From: Candidatus Micrarchaeota archaeon
GTDB lineage: Archaea; Micrarchaeota; Micrarchaeia; Micrarchaeales; Micrarchaeaceae
DNA: 43,536 nt
Direction of reading: 5' to 3'
NCBI GenBank assembly: GCA_028866575.1
Contig: JAGWHU010000008.1
Location: 1-43,536, forward strand
Shown here piece after piece: positions 15,389 through 22,621 of the stretch (positions are counted from its first letter, which is position 1; the number at the start of each line of letters is the position of its first letter). Position numbers and translations under genes: made by a program. Below the pieces are notes generated by a model. That model saw only the letters and a program-made list of their open reading frames with translations, did not search any database and was not told the origin of the DNA.

Positions 15389-16535
15389 ATTTTCCTAGAT
15401 ATACGTACTTCTGGGGACCTGAAACGACCTGCTCCAGGCCGTTGCTGTAGTTCGTGTTTATGCCCCCTGCTGATTCCGCTGTATCGAACCCGAAGTTGTA
15501 ATACGACGGAAAGGCCATATAGCTGCCGGATGAAAGGTTATAGTAATTCAGGGACAGAGTGGCATTGATGCTGCCGAATGTGGTCTCTGTTCCGGAGCCC
15601 ACGCCACCGAATACGAGCTCGGCATCCTGCGCAACCAGTGTATTCCTTGATTTTATGTAATCGTTTCCATCCACTGTGAAGTATGCAGTGCTTACGTTTG
15701 TGTCGTTTATGGTGAAGCTGTCGTTTCCTGAAACCTTCGAGTATGCGCTGTACGGAGTTACGTACTCTGCATCCTTGCCCGTGGTTGTCCCAACGTATAC
15801 GAGCACGCCCTTTCCGGGAACTACGAAATCAGCCATGTACAAGTCTGCCGACAGCGGAAGGTGCATTCTTGTGGCACCAGAAGTGCAGACAACGTATCCG
15901 GAATCCTGCTTGCAGTAGCTTCCGGAGTTGTTGATTATCAATATGCTGCTTACGTTGCCGGTAAGGTTCGTTATGGATCCCAAGGACGTGAAAGTGCCCG
16001 TATTGCCTATGAATTCAATTCCGTGCTGTATCCAGTATTCCTTTGTGGTGCCGTCCTTGTCATGCACCACAAGCACCCCGTTGAGCTGCAGGCTGGACGA
16101 GTTCTGCGGTGCCATGCCCTGCTGGTTATAGGAGCCAATCCTGCTTATGCTCACGCTGCCCAGCAGTATGGTGGTATCTATGGTGTATGTCTTGGGATTG
16201 GCGTCGCCGTATATCCCGTAGGATGCAAGCCCTATGGGTGCGCAGCCGTTGGAAGGGCTGCCGGGGCCGCCGCAGCTCGATATCTCGTAATACGGGTTTA
16301 TGTGGTTGCCCATGTACTGCAGCTTGGGAAACGCAGGCTCCATCGCCTTGAGTATGATGCCGATTCCTGAATTGTTGTTTGCAGAAGGGCCTCCGAAAGA
16401 TAGCGACACCAGGAACGGCAGCATGAACAGGCTTATTATGCCAAGCGCCACCGGCCATATCACCCTGTTGCCCTTCGGGTGCGCCTGCTCCCCATTCCTG
16501 GTAGGCCCTAGCGCATGCGTAAGCGTATCGTCCAT
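15387..16535 (-). CDS. Thermopsin-like acid protease (family A5), membrane-anchored
   Basis: 382 aa. The first ~25 residues are hydrophilic, followed by one membrane segment (VIWPVALGIISLFMLPFLVSL) and a large exported domain with many NxS/T sites. Thermopsin signatures are present in order: NPYYEISS, CAPIGLASYGI (family PAPMGIADYG), SLQLNGVLVVHDKDG, KEYWIQHGIEF (YWVQNV) and, near the C terminus, AELVFGGVGSGTETTF and YNFGFDTAES. Thermopsins are secreted acid proteases of acidophilic archaea and are not pepsin relatives. A Cys pair (CGGPGSPSNGC) near residue 95 may form a disulfide. There is a leader of about 60 nt and a GTGAT ribosome site. Family call is strong; protease activity is inferred. 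Confidence 0.85.
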   Translation of the reverse strand: MDDTLTHALGPTRNGEQAHPKGNRVIWPVALGIISLFMLPFLVSLSFGGPSANNNSGIGIILKAMEPAFPKLQYMGNHINPYYEISSCGGPGSPSNGCAPIGLASYGIYGDANPKTYTIDTTILLGSVSISRIGSYNQQGMAPQNSSSLQLNGVLVVHDKDGTTKEYWIQHGIEFIGNTGTFTSLGSITNLTGNVSSILIINNSGSYCKQDSGYVVCTSGATRMHLPLSADLYMADFVVPGKGVLVYVGTTTGKDAEYVTPYSAYSKVSGNDSFTINDTNVSTAYFTVDGNDYIKSRNTLVAQDAELVFGGVGSGTETTFGSINATLSLNYYNLSSGSYMAFPSYYNFGFDTAESAGGINTNYSNGLEQVVSGPQKYVYLGK

Positions 16536-16623
16536 TTTATCACTCGGTTAAGGCTGTTCCGCAAAGTACTGAATCCTGCAATCGTTCGGTGCTTTGCTCT
16601 ATCATTCGCTTACGAGCCCTGAG

Positions 16624-16632
16624 ATATAAATA
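16624..16632 (-). promoter_or_regulatory. TATA box of the thermopsin-like gene
   Basis: Minus-strand TATTTATATC about 90 bp before the ATG, implying a leader of about 60 nt. Read on the plus strand, the same site (ATAAATAGG) could also act as a TATA box for an unrecognised transcript. Confidence 0.45.
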
Positions 16633-16655
16633 GGTTCTTCCCTGTGTACGCCAAT

Positions 16656-16702
16656 CGGCGTTGTCATGCAAAACTATATATATTAGGAAACGCTCAACGC
16701 CG
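16656..16702. repeat. 9-bp inverted repeat around a second TATA-like element
   Basis: TCGGCGTTG (16655-16663) and CAACGCCGA (16695-16703) are exact reverse complements 31 bp apart. They flank CTATATATATTAGG. They could be an operator pair or an RNA hairpin. The plus-strand ORF starting at 16709 runs antisense to the next gene and does not look real. Confidence 0.45.
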
Positions 16703-16753
16703 ACAATCATGGGAAAAACAATGCAAAACAGCTGTAACAAGATTGTTGCACGA

Positions 16754-17260
16754 TCAAGGATTTGCTTCATCCTTCTTTTCAAGCAGCTTTTTTCCTGTCT
16801 CTGTCCTGTTCTCCAGCTGCGTCCTGATGTTCTCTATGTCCTCTGGCTTGAGCACCTTCTCGAGTATGTACTTTGAATAGTCTACCGATATCTGCGACAG
16901 GTCCATCAGCATCGCCTGCAGCTCGAATATCTTGAAAGACATCGTGTTGCTCGGCTTGAGTATCTCTATCCCTGCAGGCGCGTACCTGAACGCGACGCCG
17001 ACCAGCGGCTGGAACTTGTCGAACAGCATCGTCACCATCGCGCTTGTTATGTATGTGCCCTCCTTTTCCAGCGGCTCCTCTACCGAGCCGTAGCAGTACA
17101 CAACCCCCGGCTCCTTCATCAGCCTCTCGTTTATCAGATCGACGAGCAGCGGCTGCAGCTTGTCCTTCTCCTTGTGCTGCATGTCGAAATACAGCTTTAC
17201 AAGCACACCTCCCTTTGCTATCTTCTCTTCAGTTACCTTCTCAACGTCTGATTTTGCCAT
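16754..17260 (-). CDS. Conserved-looking soluble protein downstream of hisS, unknown
   Basis: 168 aa, ATG directly after the hisS stop (TAGATG), so it is co-transcribed and coupled. An alpha/beta N-terminal half (GGVLVKLYFDMQHKEKDKLQ) is followed by a helical C terminus with a charged tail (LENRTETGKKLLEKKDEANP). Single Cys and no metal or nucleotide motif. I do not recognise the family. Its position in a thioredoxin-HisRS operon gives no clear hint of function. Confidence 0.75.
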   Translation of the reverse strand: MAKSDVEKVTEEKIAKGGVLVKLYFDMQHKEKDKLQPLLVDLINERLMKEPGVVYCYGSVEEPLEKEGTYITSAMVTMLFDKFQPLVGVAFRYAPAGIEILKPSNTMSFKIFELQAMLMDLSQISVDYSKYILEKVLKPEDIENIRTQLENRTETGKKLLEKKDEANP

Positions 17261-18529
17261 CTATTCGCCTTTAACTATCTTAACAGCATCATCCACGGAA
17301 ACGGTTTCCTCGTTCCCGTCAACAAGGTTCCTTAGCTTGAGCTTGCCCATCTTCTCCTCGCTGTCTCCAACTATCGCAACGTATTTTGTTTTTATCGCAT
17401 TCGCATATGCCAGCTGGTTGGAGAGGTTCCTCGAAGCCATATTCATGTCGACCGCAACGCCCTTCGCCCTGAATGCAGAGGCAATACTTATGGCATATTT
17501 GTAATTGCCCTCCTTGACGTTGGCTATGAAAACCTTTGCATACGTGTATTCTATGGAAGAGGAAAAGTCAAGCGCCTCAAGTATCCTGTCAATCCCAAGG
17601 GCGACACCTACGGCCGTCATCGGCTTCGTGCTGAATATCCCTATAAGGTTGTCGTACCTGCCTCCCCCGCCCAAGGATGCGTCGCGCATCTCCATTTTCC
17701 TGTACTCGAATACTATCCCAGTGTAATAATCAAGTCCCCTGACCGTTGAAAAGTCCACCGACGGCTCGCCCCTGATCCCATAGCCCTTAAGCAGCTCAAG
17801 CGTTGTCTTCAGGTCCTTAGTCGCGTCCTCCCCTACCAGCTTTTCTACGTAGGACATCCTGTCCTCGTTGGTGCCTTCCTGGCCTACGAATTCCATTATC
17901 TGGTCCACAGCCGCGCTCTCTATTCCGAGCTCGTTCAGCGCCTTGACAACCCCGTCCTCGCCTATCTTCTCGAACTTGTCCAGCGCCCTCATCACCCCGA
18001 TAACCTTGTCCTTCCCTACTCCGAACTTCTCTATAACTCTGTCCATGAGCTGCCTGTCGTTTATGCATATCTCGTACTTTATGCCTATGCTGTCGAGCAC
18101 CGCGCCAGCGGCAGCAATGACCTCCGCATCCGCCATCGCCCTGTTGCCGCCTATTATGTCCGCATCCGCCTGGGTTATCTCCCTGTACCTAAGCCGCTGC
18201 GGCTCCTCCCTCCTCCAGCTCTTCCCTATGTAATACCGCTTGAACGGCATCGGGAGCTCCTGGTGCATGGCGATGTACCTTGCAAGCGACATCGTGTTGT
18301 CGTACCTCAGCCCGAGCTGCTCGTCCTTCATCTCGTATATCAGCTTCGTGTCGGCGCCTATCGCGTCCTTGGCCTTGAGCACCTTCAGCGACTCGAACGA
18401 CGGTGTGTCTATCGTCAGGAAGCCGAACAGCCTGAAGACGTTCTCCACTTTCCTGAGCAGCTCGTTCCTGAAAAGAGCCTCGTTGGGCAGGAGGTCCCTC
18501 ACTCCTCTTGGAAATGGGATGTCTGTCAT
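17261..18529 (-). CDS. hisS: Histidyl-tRNA synthetase
   Basis: 422 aa from ATG 18529 (family start MTDIPFPRGVRDLLP); an in-frame TTG at 18541 is less likely. A class II synthetase that charges tRNA-His. Motif 2 is visible at residues ~98-124 (RYYIGKSWRREEPQRLRYRE), the HisRS-specific GLDYYTGIVFEY at ~265-276, GGGGRYDNLIG next, and motif 3 VGVALGIDRILEAL at ~307-320. The C-terminal anticodon-binding domain is present (YAISIASAFRAKGVAVDMN). It sits between thioredoxin and an orphan gene in one minus-strand operon. Confidence 0.97.
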   Translation of the reverse strand: MTDIPFPRGVRDLLPNEALFRNELLRKVENVFRLFGFLTIDTPSFESLKVLKAKDAIGADTKLIYEMKDEQLGLRYDNTMSLARYIAMHQELPMPFKRYYIGKSWRREEPQRLRYREITQADADIIGGNRAMADAEVIAAAGAVLDSIGIKYEICINDRQLMDRVIEKFGVGKDKVIGVMRALDKFEKIGEDGVVKALNELGIESAAVDQIMEFVGQEGTNEDRMSYVEKLVGEDATKDLKTTLELLKGYGIRGEPSVDFSTVRGLDYYTGIVFEYRKMEMRDASLGGGGRYDNLIGIFSTKPMTAVGVALGIDRILEALDFSSSIEYTYAKVFIANVKEGNYKYAISIASAFRAKGVAVDMNMASRNLSNQLAYANAIKTKYVAIVGDSEEKMGKLKLRNLVDGNEETVSVDDAVKIVKGE

Positions 18530-18547
18530 TTTAATACACAAAAAAGA

Positions 18548-18868
18548 TTACATGTTCTTGTCTATCCACTTCTTGAGCGTCTCCTTTGGAACGGCGCCAA
18601 CGCTCATGGCCTTGAGCTGCCCGTCCTTTATGAGCAGCGTAGTCGGTATGCTGCTGACGTTGAATTTTGTAACTGTAAGCTCGTTCTCATCGGCGTTCAC
18701 CTTCACGAACTTCAACTTTCCTTCGTATTCCTTTGCAACATCGTCTATTACCGGGCTGTACATCCTGCACGGGCCGCACCACGGCGCCCATATGTCGACT
18801 ATTACCGGGGTTTTTGACTTTATGACCTCATCATCAAAATTAGGGTCTCCTACTTCTGTTACGCTCAT
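18548..18868 (-). CDS. trxA: Thioredoxin
   Basis: 106 aa, full length, with no signal peptide, so cytosolic. The active site WAPWCGPC is at residues 27-34 and the cis-proline in SSIPTT near residue 75. It reduces protein disulfides using electrons from a thioredoxin reductase, which is not in this window. ATG is preceded by GGTGT and a TATA box at 18897-18906. It is first in the trxA-hisS-orphan operon; hisS begins 18 nt after its stop. Confidence 0.95.
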   Translation of the reverse strand: MSVTEVGDPNFDDEVIKSKTPVIVDIWAPWCGPCRMYSPVIDDVAKEYEGKLKFVKVNADENELTVTKFNVSSIPTTLLIKDGQLKAMSVGAVPKETLKKWIDKNM

Positions 18869-18896
18869 TTTTACACCATATAATTATCTGTATCAG

Positions 18897-18906
18897 CTAT
18901 AAATAG
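18897..18906 (-). promoter_or_regulatory. TATA box of trxA operon
   Basis: CTATTTATAG on the minus strand, about 33 bp upstream of the trxA ATG, predicting an 8-10 nt leader carrying GGTG. Confidence 0.55.
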
Positions 18907-18955
18907 ATTTGCGGTGGGCGCCGCAGAAAGGCGTAAAAGATGGAAAACAATCAGG

Positions 18956-18978
18956 TTTTTATATTAGGCAGTGCCTAA
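18956..18978 (+). promoter_or_regulatory. TATA box overlapped by a perfect palindromic operator
   Basis: TTTTTATATT (18956-18965) is a TATA box for the gene at 19005. The 15-bp palindrome TTAGGCA-G-TGCCTAA (18964-18978) begins in the TATA box and covers the region between TATA and the predicted start of transcription near 18986. This is the usual place for an archaeal repressor site. The TTAGG half-site resembles those bound by DtxR/IdeR-type metal-dependent repressors; which regulator binds here is not known. Confidence 0.6.
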
Positions 18979-19004
18979 AATATCTGAATCATACAAGTGA
19001 TAAA

Positions 19005-19400
19005 ATGATTACTAAGGAGGGTTCTATAGCAAGCTCCTCGGTCTGCCTCGGAAAGGGCTACCTGCAGGTAGAGACCTGGTACAGGGGCTCAAGCCTCAAG
19101 TCAACCGCCAAATACACAGTAAGGTTCAGCTCCAACAACGGGATGGTTGACGAGATGATGGACTTCGTGAAGGATTTTTCCAGGGCCAACAACTTTTCAG
19201 TGCCTGCAATGGATACGCGCCAGGTTTCCGATTCCGGGAATGGAAAAACGGTGGACCTTCTCCTCAGCATCACCACCAATGACAGGCATTCGACCGATCT
19301 CATAGAGCAGCAGATGTCGAGGATAGGGAAGGCGCTTGAAAAGGAATACTTCTCGCCATCCTCGCAGATGAGCCTGCAGTTCGCAATGCTCAGGGACTAA
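19005..19400 (+). CDS. Small soluble protein behind a palindromic operator, unknown
   Basis: 131 aa from ATG 19005, with GTGAT seven bases upstream. The sequence appears alpha/beta: CLGKGYLQVETWYRG and STAKYTVRFSSNNG look like strands, and MVDEMMDFVKDFSRANN and DLIEQQMSRIGKALEKEY like helices. One Cys, no known domain. Its own promoter carries a 15-bp palindrome, so expression is probably switched by a repressor. It is divergent from trxA. The stop overlaps the convergent methyltransferase gene. Confidence 0.7.
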   Translation: MITKEGSIASSSVCLGKGYLQVETWYRGSSLKSTAKYTVRFSSNNGMVDEMMDFVKDFSRANNFSVPAMDTRQVSDSGNGKTVDLLLSITTNDRHSTDLIEQQMSRIGKALEKEYFSPSSQMSLQFAMLRD

Positions 19401-19987
19401 CCAGCCAGCGATACCCTTATGAAGCCGTCCTTTCTGGCTATTCCCTTTACCTTCATCCCTGTTTTCCTGGCTATGCCGCGCATCTCCCTTTCCGATACGG
19501 AATGGGGTGAAACGAGGCCTCTACCCATGCCCTTTGCGCCATCCCTGTCGAATTCGTATATCCTTATCTCGCCGCCCTTCTTGAGGAAGCCGCTCAGGTA
19601 CCTGAGGGATGATTCCCTGTTCTTCCAGTGATGGAAGGAAAGAGTTGATATTATAAGGCCGAATTTTCTCCTGAACGGGATCTTCCTGCTCGATCCTGTC
19701 GTGAAGATTATCCTAGGATTCTTGTTCCTGATCCTGGCTATACTTACCATGTACTTTGAAGGGTCTACAGCCCCTATGTGGCTGAAGCCTCCGGCCTCCA
19801 TGAGCATCGTGGGTATGTAGCCAGGGCCGGTCCCGACGTCAAGCACATCCGAGAATCCAGAACCCTTAACGTCATCAATCACGAAGCCGTAGAATCTCCT
19901 TACCTGCGGCATTTTCGAGGCGAGCCAGTATCCGAGCGAAAGCAGGAACCCGAACCTCTCCTCGCCCCTCAGGTAATAATCATCCAT
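19397..19987 (-). CDS. Class I SAM-dependent methyltransferase
   Basis: 196 aa from ATG 19987, which has GGTG just upstream. ATG 20014 (205 aa) lies about 25 bp after a TATA-like AAATAAATATG and could be a leaderless start. Motif I is VLDVGTGPGYIPTMLMEAG, the acidic motif II is IGAVDPSKYMV, and motif IV is LIISTLSFHHWKN, matching UbiE/small-molecule methyltransferases. The C terminus carries a KGIARKDGFIRV hairpin end. The substrate is unknown. It is divergent from the histone gene and overlaps the convergent gene by 4 bp. Confidence 0.85.
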   Translation of the reverse strand: MDDYYLRGEERFGFLLSLGYWLASKMPQVRRFYGFVIDDVKGSGFSDVLDVGTGPGYIPTMLMEAGGFSHIGAVDPSKYMVSIARIRNKNPRIIFTTGSSRKIPFRRKFGLIISTLSFHHWKNRESSLRYLSGFLKKGGEIRIYEFDRDGAKGMGRGLVSPHSVSEREMRGIARKTGMKVKGIARKDGFIRVSLAG

Positions 19988-20136
19988 CGCACCACGCAGA
20001 ACAATGCAAAACATGCCTAATATAACACCATAGCAACATATTTATTTGTTGGAAGGGATATGATACTCAAGCGTGATGATTTACAAGTCCGAGCACTTTG
20101 CTATGAGGAGGATCTTGAGTGCTGAAAGGTGCACAT

Positions 20137-20355
20137 ATGCGCAACATATCAAAAGCAACAATAAAGAAGATAGTGAAGAACGGCTCAAACCCGAACGTCA
20201 TAATCAGCGACAAGGCCGCCGAGGCCATAGCGCGCATACTGGAGAGCAAGGCCAAGCGGATAGCAAAGTATGCAGTCAAGAGGGCAAAGGCGAAGAAGAG
20301 GAATACAATAACGGAAGACGACATAGACACCTATACAATAATGCACGGGGATTGA
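20137..20355 (+). CDS. Archaeal histone
   Basis: 72 aa, a single histone fold: helix 1 ISKATIKKIVKNG, a short loop, the long helix 2 ISDKAAEAIARILESKAKRIAKYAVKRAKAKKR, then TITEDDIDTY leading into helix 3. It is close to the usual 66-69 aa of HMf-type histones, which wrap DNA as dimers and larger oligomers. The start at ATG 20137 was chosen because AAAGGTG lies five bases before it; an in-frame GTG at 20119 is possible. The leader is about 70 nt if the TATA box is at 20039-20046. The zinc-ribbon gene starts immediately after its stop (TGAATG). Confidence 0.93.
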   Translation: MRNISKATIKKIVKNGSNPNVIISDKAAEAIARILESKAKRIAKYAVKRAKAKKRNTITEDDIDTYTIMHGD

Positions 20356-20907
20356 ATGAAAGAAGGTAAGGCCCTGATATCGAACAACGGGAAAGGCAAC
20401 ATAAGGCTCGAATACGGGAATGGGATTGAACGCAGGATAAAGCTGTGGGAGGCCCGCAAGGATGCGGCTCTGGAAACCACGTTTGACGGAAACGGCTATG
20501 TCCTGAACCAGGTCCTCATAAAGCCGGATGCCGATACGATAAAGCAGCGGGTTGCGCTTGCGCTCAGCGAGGCAGGCATAAAGGAAACGGATGAAACGGA
20601 ATACTCGGAAGTAAGGATAAACAAGCCCTGCCCTAAATGCGGGCAGTTCAGGCTTTCAAGGTATGTCGAGGCGTTCTCTAGCAGGAAGGACGTGCCGGTG
20701 ATGCCGATTTACCACTGCGGCAACTGCGCCTCAAAGAGCTACTATCTTACGAAGGACTACCTAGAGCACCTGGTCCTTGAGAACAGGTCCCTGTTCTCGG
20801 AATCCGAAATTTCAGAGCTTGAGGGCGACAAACAGGCCGTGATGGGCGAACTGGAGGGTTACATAATAAGAATCTTTGCATCCAAACAGATTATGTGTAT
20901 TAAGTAG
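20356..20907 (+). CDS. Zinc-ribbon protein co-transcribed with the histone, unknown
   Basis: 183 aa, ATG directly after the histone stop. An N-terminal alpha/beta part is followed by CPKCGQFRLS...YHCGNC (residues ~93-119), a four-Cys zinc ribbon, and a C-terminal helical segment rich in Glu. No family is recognised. Tight coupling to the histone gene and a nucleic-acid-type zinc ribbon suggest a chromatin or RNA-related role; that is inference. Confidence 0.75.
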   Translation: MKEGKALISNNGKGNIRLEYGNGIERRIKLWEARKDAALETTFDGNGYVLNQVLIKPDADTIKQRVALALSEAGIKETDETEYSEVRINKPCPKCGQFRLSRYVEAFSSRKDVPVMPIYHCGNCASKSYYLTKDYLEHLVLENRSLFSESEISELEGDKQAVMGELEGYIIRIFASKQIMCIK

Positions 20908-20921
20908 AGAACGTGATGATT

Positions 20922-21182
20922 ATGGTTGACACTCTTTTGCTTTCAGAGCTTTACGGCAAGCAGATAATAAGCAATACCGGGAGCATACTTGGATCCGTTG
21001 AGGACATAGTGGTTGATTTCGATGAGGGGAGGATAGCGAGCATGCTTCTCATGAGGTCCGAGCAGCTCATAAGGAGCGACCACACCACAAGGGACTTCGC
21101 AAAGAACAGCGTGCGGTACGAAAGGGTCAAGAGCGTGGCGGAGACCATAATAGTCGGCGCAGAGCAACAGCAGAAGAAGTGA
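20922..21182 (+). CDS. PRC-barrel domain protein
   Basis: 86 aa from ATG 20922, with GTGAT upstream as ribosome site; ATG 20916 and GTG 20913 are in-frame alternatives. The pattern LLLSELYGKQIISNTGSILGSVEDIVVDFDEGRIASMLL is the PRC-barrel fold: a Gly-rich turn, then a conserved VxDxxxG strand pair. Small stand-alone archaeal PRC-barrel proteins are common; one (CdpB) takes part in ESCRT/FtsZ-linked division, others act in RNA metabolism. Which applies here cannot be told. It follows the zinc-ribbon gene by about 14 nt. Confidence 0.75.
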   Translation: MVDTLLLSELYGKQIISNTGSILGSVEDIVVDFDEGRIASMLLMRSEQLIRSDHTTRDFAKNSVRYERVKSVAETIIVGAEQQQKK

Positions 21183-21193
21183 CGGCGCAGCAA

Positions 21194-21832
21194 TCATCCT
21201 TCCGTGATTATCCTTATTTTATCCTTTTCAAACCCGAACCTCCTCAATTGCCGTATCACCGGGCGCATTGAATTGCCTTCCTCCTGGTAATTGTCAACCA
21301 CGATGGCGGATTTTGAGGAGCTGCGCCTCAGGAACTCGCGGTCATGACTGCTTATGAGCAGCTTGCCCTTGAAGCCGTTGATGTAGTGCATGCTGTTCGA
21401 AAATCCAACGAAAGCAAAACCTGCCGACCTTTTCCCAAGGTACTGCTGCACAGCTGCGCCGCCGACGATTCCCGTGGTCATTATAGGTATTACGACGTGG
21501 TACCCATCTGGCACCTGCCTCACAAGCCTTTCCAGGCTGCCCTCCGGGCCGCGTATCATGCTCCTGTTCATCCTCAAATCGAGGTTGAATATCCAGGAAT
21601 AGTTGACGTAATTCAGGTCGCTTTTCACGAACACGTCGAATATGCCCCTAAGCGCCTCGCGGCTCGTATCCACGCTTGTTTCCGTGGAATGCGGGCTGAA
21701 CATGTTGTCCCATATGGCCGAGGTGGTGTCCTTTATCTTCTCTATGACCCCGTCATCCCTCCTAAGGATGTTGGATATGGCCCTCGCGCTGCTTGCCGCG
21801 TACTGGTGCCTCTCTTTTGCATCGCTGATCAT
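21194..21832 (-). CDS. Phosphoribosyltransferase-like protein at the end of the exosome operon
   Basis: 212 aa. The C-terminal half resembles type I phosphoribosyltransferases: YHVVIPIMTTGIVGGAAVQQYLG is like the strand and loop before the active site, and SAIVVDNYQEEGNSM like the PRPP-binding motif (IVVDDxxxTG), with Asn for the second Asp and Glu-Gly for Thr-Gly. The N-terminal ~75 residues are helical and not recognised. The changed PRPP loop makes catalysis doubtful; it may be a regulatory or structural member. It lies 50 nt after rpoP, on the same strand as the whole superoperon. Confidence 0.6.
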   Translation of the reverse strand: MISDAKERHQYAASSARAISNILRRDDGVIEKIKDTTSAIWDNMFSPHSTETSVDTSREALRGIFDVFVKSDLNYVNYSWIFNLDLRMNRSMIRGPEGSLERLVRQVPDGYHVVIPIMTTGIVGGAAVQQYLGKRSAGFAFVGFSNSMHYINGFKGKLLISSHDREFLRRSSSKSAIVVDNYQEEGNSMRPVIRQLRRFGFEKDKIRIITEG

Positions 21833-21882
21833 GGGATCAACAGGATTAGTCTAGTTACCATATAAGGTTTTCCTGCAACGCA

Positions 21883-22011
21883 TCAGTCAGTGCTTATCTC
21901 CCTTGACAGGTTGGGCCTGCTCTTGGCGATCATCCTAGAGCCGCAGTAGCTGCACCTGACGTTGTTGTCGAGCTTGTTCTTTTTCCCGCATTTCGCGCAA
22001 ATGTATGCCAT
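21883..22011 (-). CDS. rpoP: DNA-directed RNA polymerase subunit P (Rpo12)
   Basis: 42 aa, too short for most ORF cut-offs. It begins MAYICAKCGKKN and contains a second Cys pair in RCSYCGSRM, then AKSRPNLSREI. This is the four-Cys zinc ribbon plus basic RP tail of archaeal Rpo12, homologous to eukaryotic Rpb12, which helps assemble the polymerase core. ATG follows GTGAT and lies 9 nt after the stop of the 118-aa gene. Its position after rpl37ae matches the usual archaeal exosome superoperon. Confidence 0.93.
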   Translation of the reverse strand: MAYICAKCGKKNKLDNNVRCSYCGSRMIAKSRPNLSREISTD

Positions 22012-22020
22012 CTTATCACA

Positions 22021-22377
22021 TTATCTTTTGTTTTTCAACCATTTAATCATTTCCATATGGAGCGGCGAACTGGACGTGTCTATCACCTTTATGTGCATAG
22101 TGGCCTTGTACTGCTCGTCGCTCAGCTCGACAACGGGCTCGTATTTCTTCATGTCGCAGTAATGCACCTCCATCCAGTGTATGGTGCCGTCAAGATAGTC
22201 CTTTATGACGTCCCTTGTCATCGGCATGGAGTTGAAGCTGAAAAGTATGCCGTTGCACCAGTACAGCGGCATGTTGCCTGCCGGCGTTATCCTGCTCATG
22301 AGCAGGTCCTCGTACCTTACCATAACGGTCTCGTGCACCACTATCTCCTTTATGGGCGAATATGTTATCTTGACCAT
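22021..22377 (-). CDS. 118-aa protein between rpl37ae and rpoP, unknown
   Basis: ATG lies 6 nt after the L37Ae stop, with GTGA as ribosome site, and rpoP follows by 9 nt, so it is firmly in the operon. The sequence is alpha/beta with an unusual share of Met, Tyr, His and Trp (VIKDYLDGTIHWMEVHYCDMKKYEP). It has two Cys, not in a zinc-ribbon arrangement. It does not resemble the KEOPS subunit Pcc1, prefoldin or Brix proteins found nearby in other archaea. A role in RNA processing or translation is suggested only by position. Confidence 0.8.
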   Translation of the reverse strand: MVKITYSPIKEIVVHETVMVRYEDLLMSRITPAGNMPLYWCNGILFSFNSMPMTRDVIKDYLDGTIHWMEVHYCDMKKYEPVVELSDEQYKATMHIKVIDTSSSPLHMEMIKWLKNKR

Positions 22378-22383
22378 CGCAGC

Positions 22384-22617
22384 TCACTTCATTTCCTCTA
22401 TGAACCTCTTGGCGCCCTGGCCTGCAGGGGTTGTCATTGTGTACGCGCCGCCAGCATATGTCGTGCCGCAGTGCCTGCACCTCCATATCCCTGTGCCTAT
22501 CCTTTTCACAGAGGTCTTGCCGCACATGTCGCACACGTACCTCGCGGTCTTCTCGTGCTTTATCTTGTTGTAGCGCTTCCTTATGCTCGCCCCGTATCTT
22601 ATGCTAGAATTTGCCAC
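22384..22617 (-). CDS. rpl37ae: 50S ribosomal protein L37Ae (eL43)
   Basis: 77 aa. Basic N terminus (RYGASIRKRYNKIKHEK), then a zinc ribbon with CDMCGK and CRHCGTT, and YAGGAYTMTTPAG as in eL43 proteins, which bind 23S rRNA. The ATG follows the rrp42 stop by 4 nt. Complete and typical in length. Confidence 0.96.
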   Translation of the reverse strand: MANSSIRYGASIRKRYNKIKHEKTARYVCDMCGKTSVKRIGTGIWRCRHCGTTYAGGAYTMTTPAGQGAKRFIEEMK

Positions 22618-22621
22618 TTCA

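Noticed and set aside
16709-16876. Plus-strand ORF with leaderless ATG after a TATA-like box
   Set aside because: Mostly antisense to the C terminus of the hisS-operon orphan, with Cys/Leu-rich shadow composition; the TATA-like sequence alone is not enough.
20073-20369. 98-aa ORF overlapping the histone gene
   Set aside because: Lys/Gln/Asn/Arg-rich shadow of the histone in another frame; only its first 20 codons are outside the histone gene.
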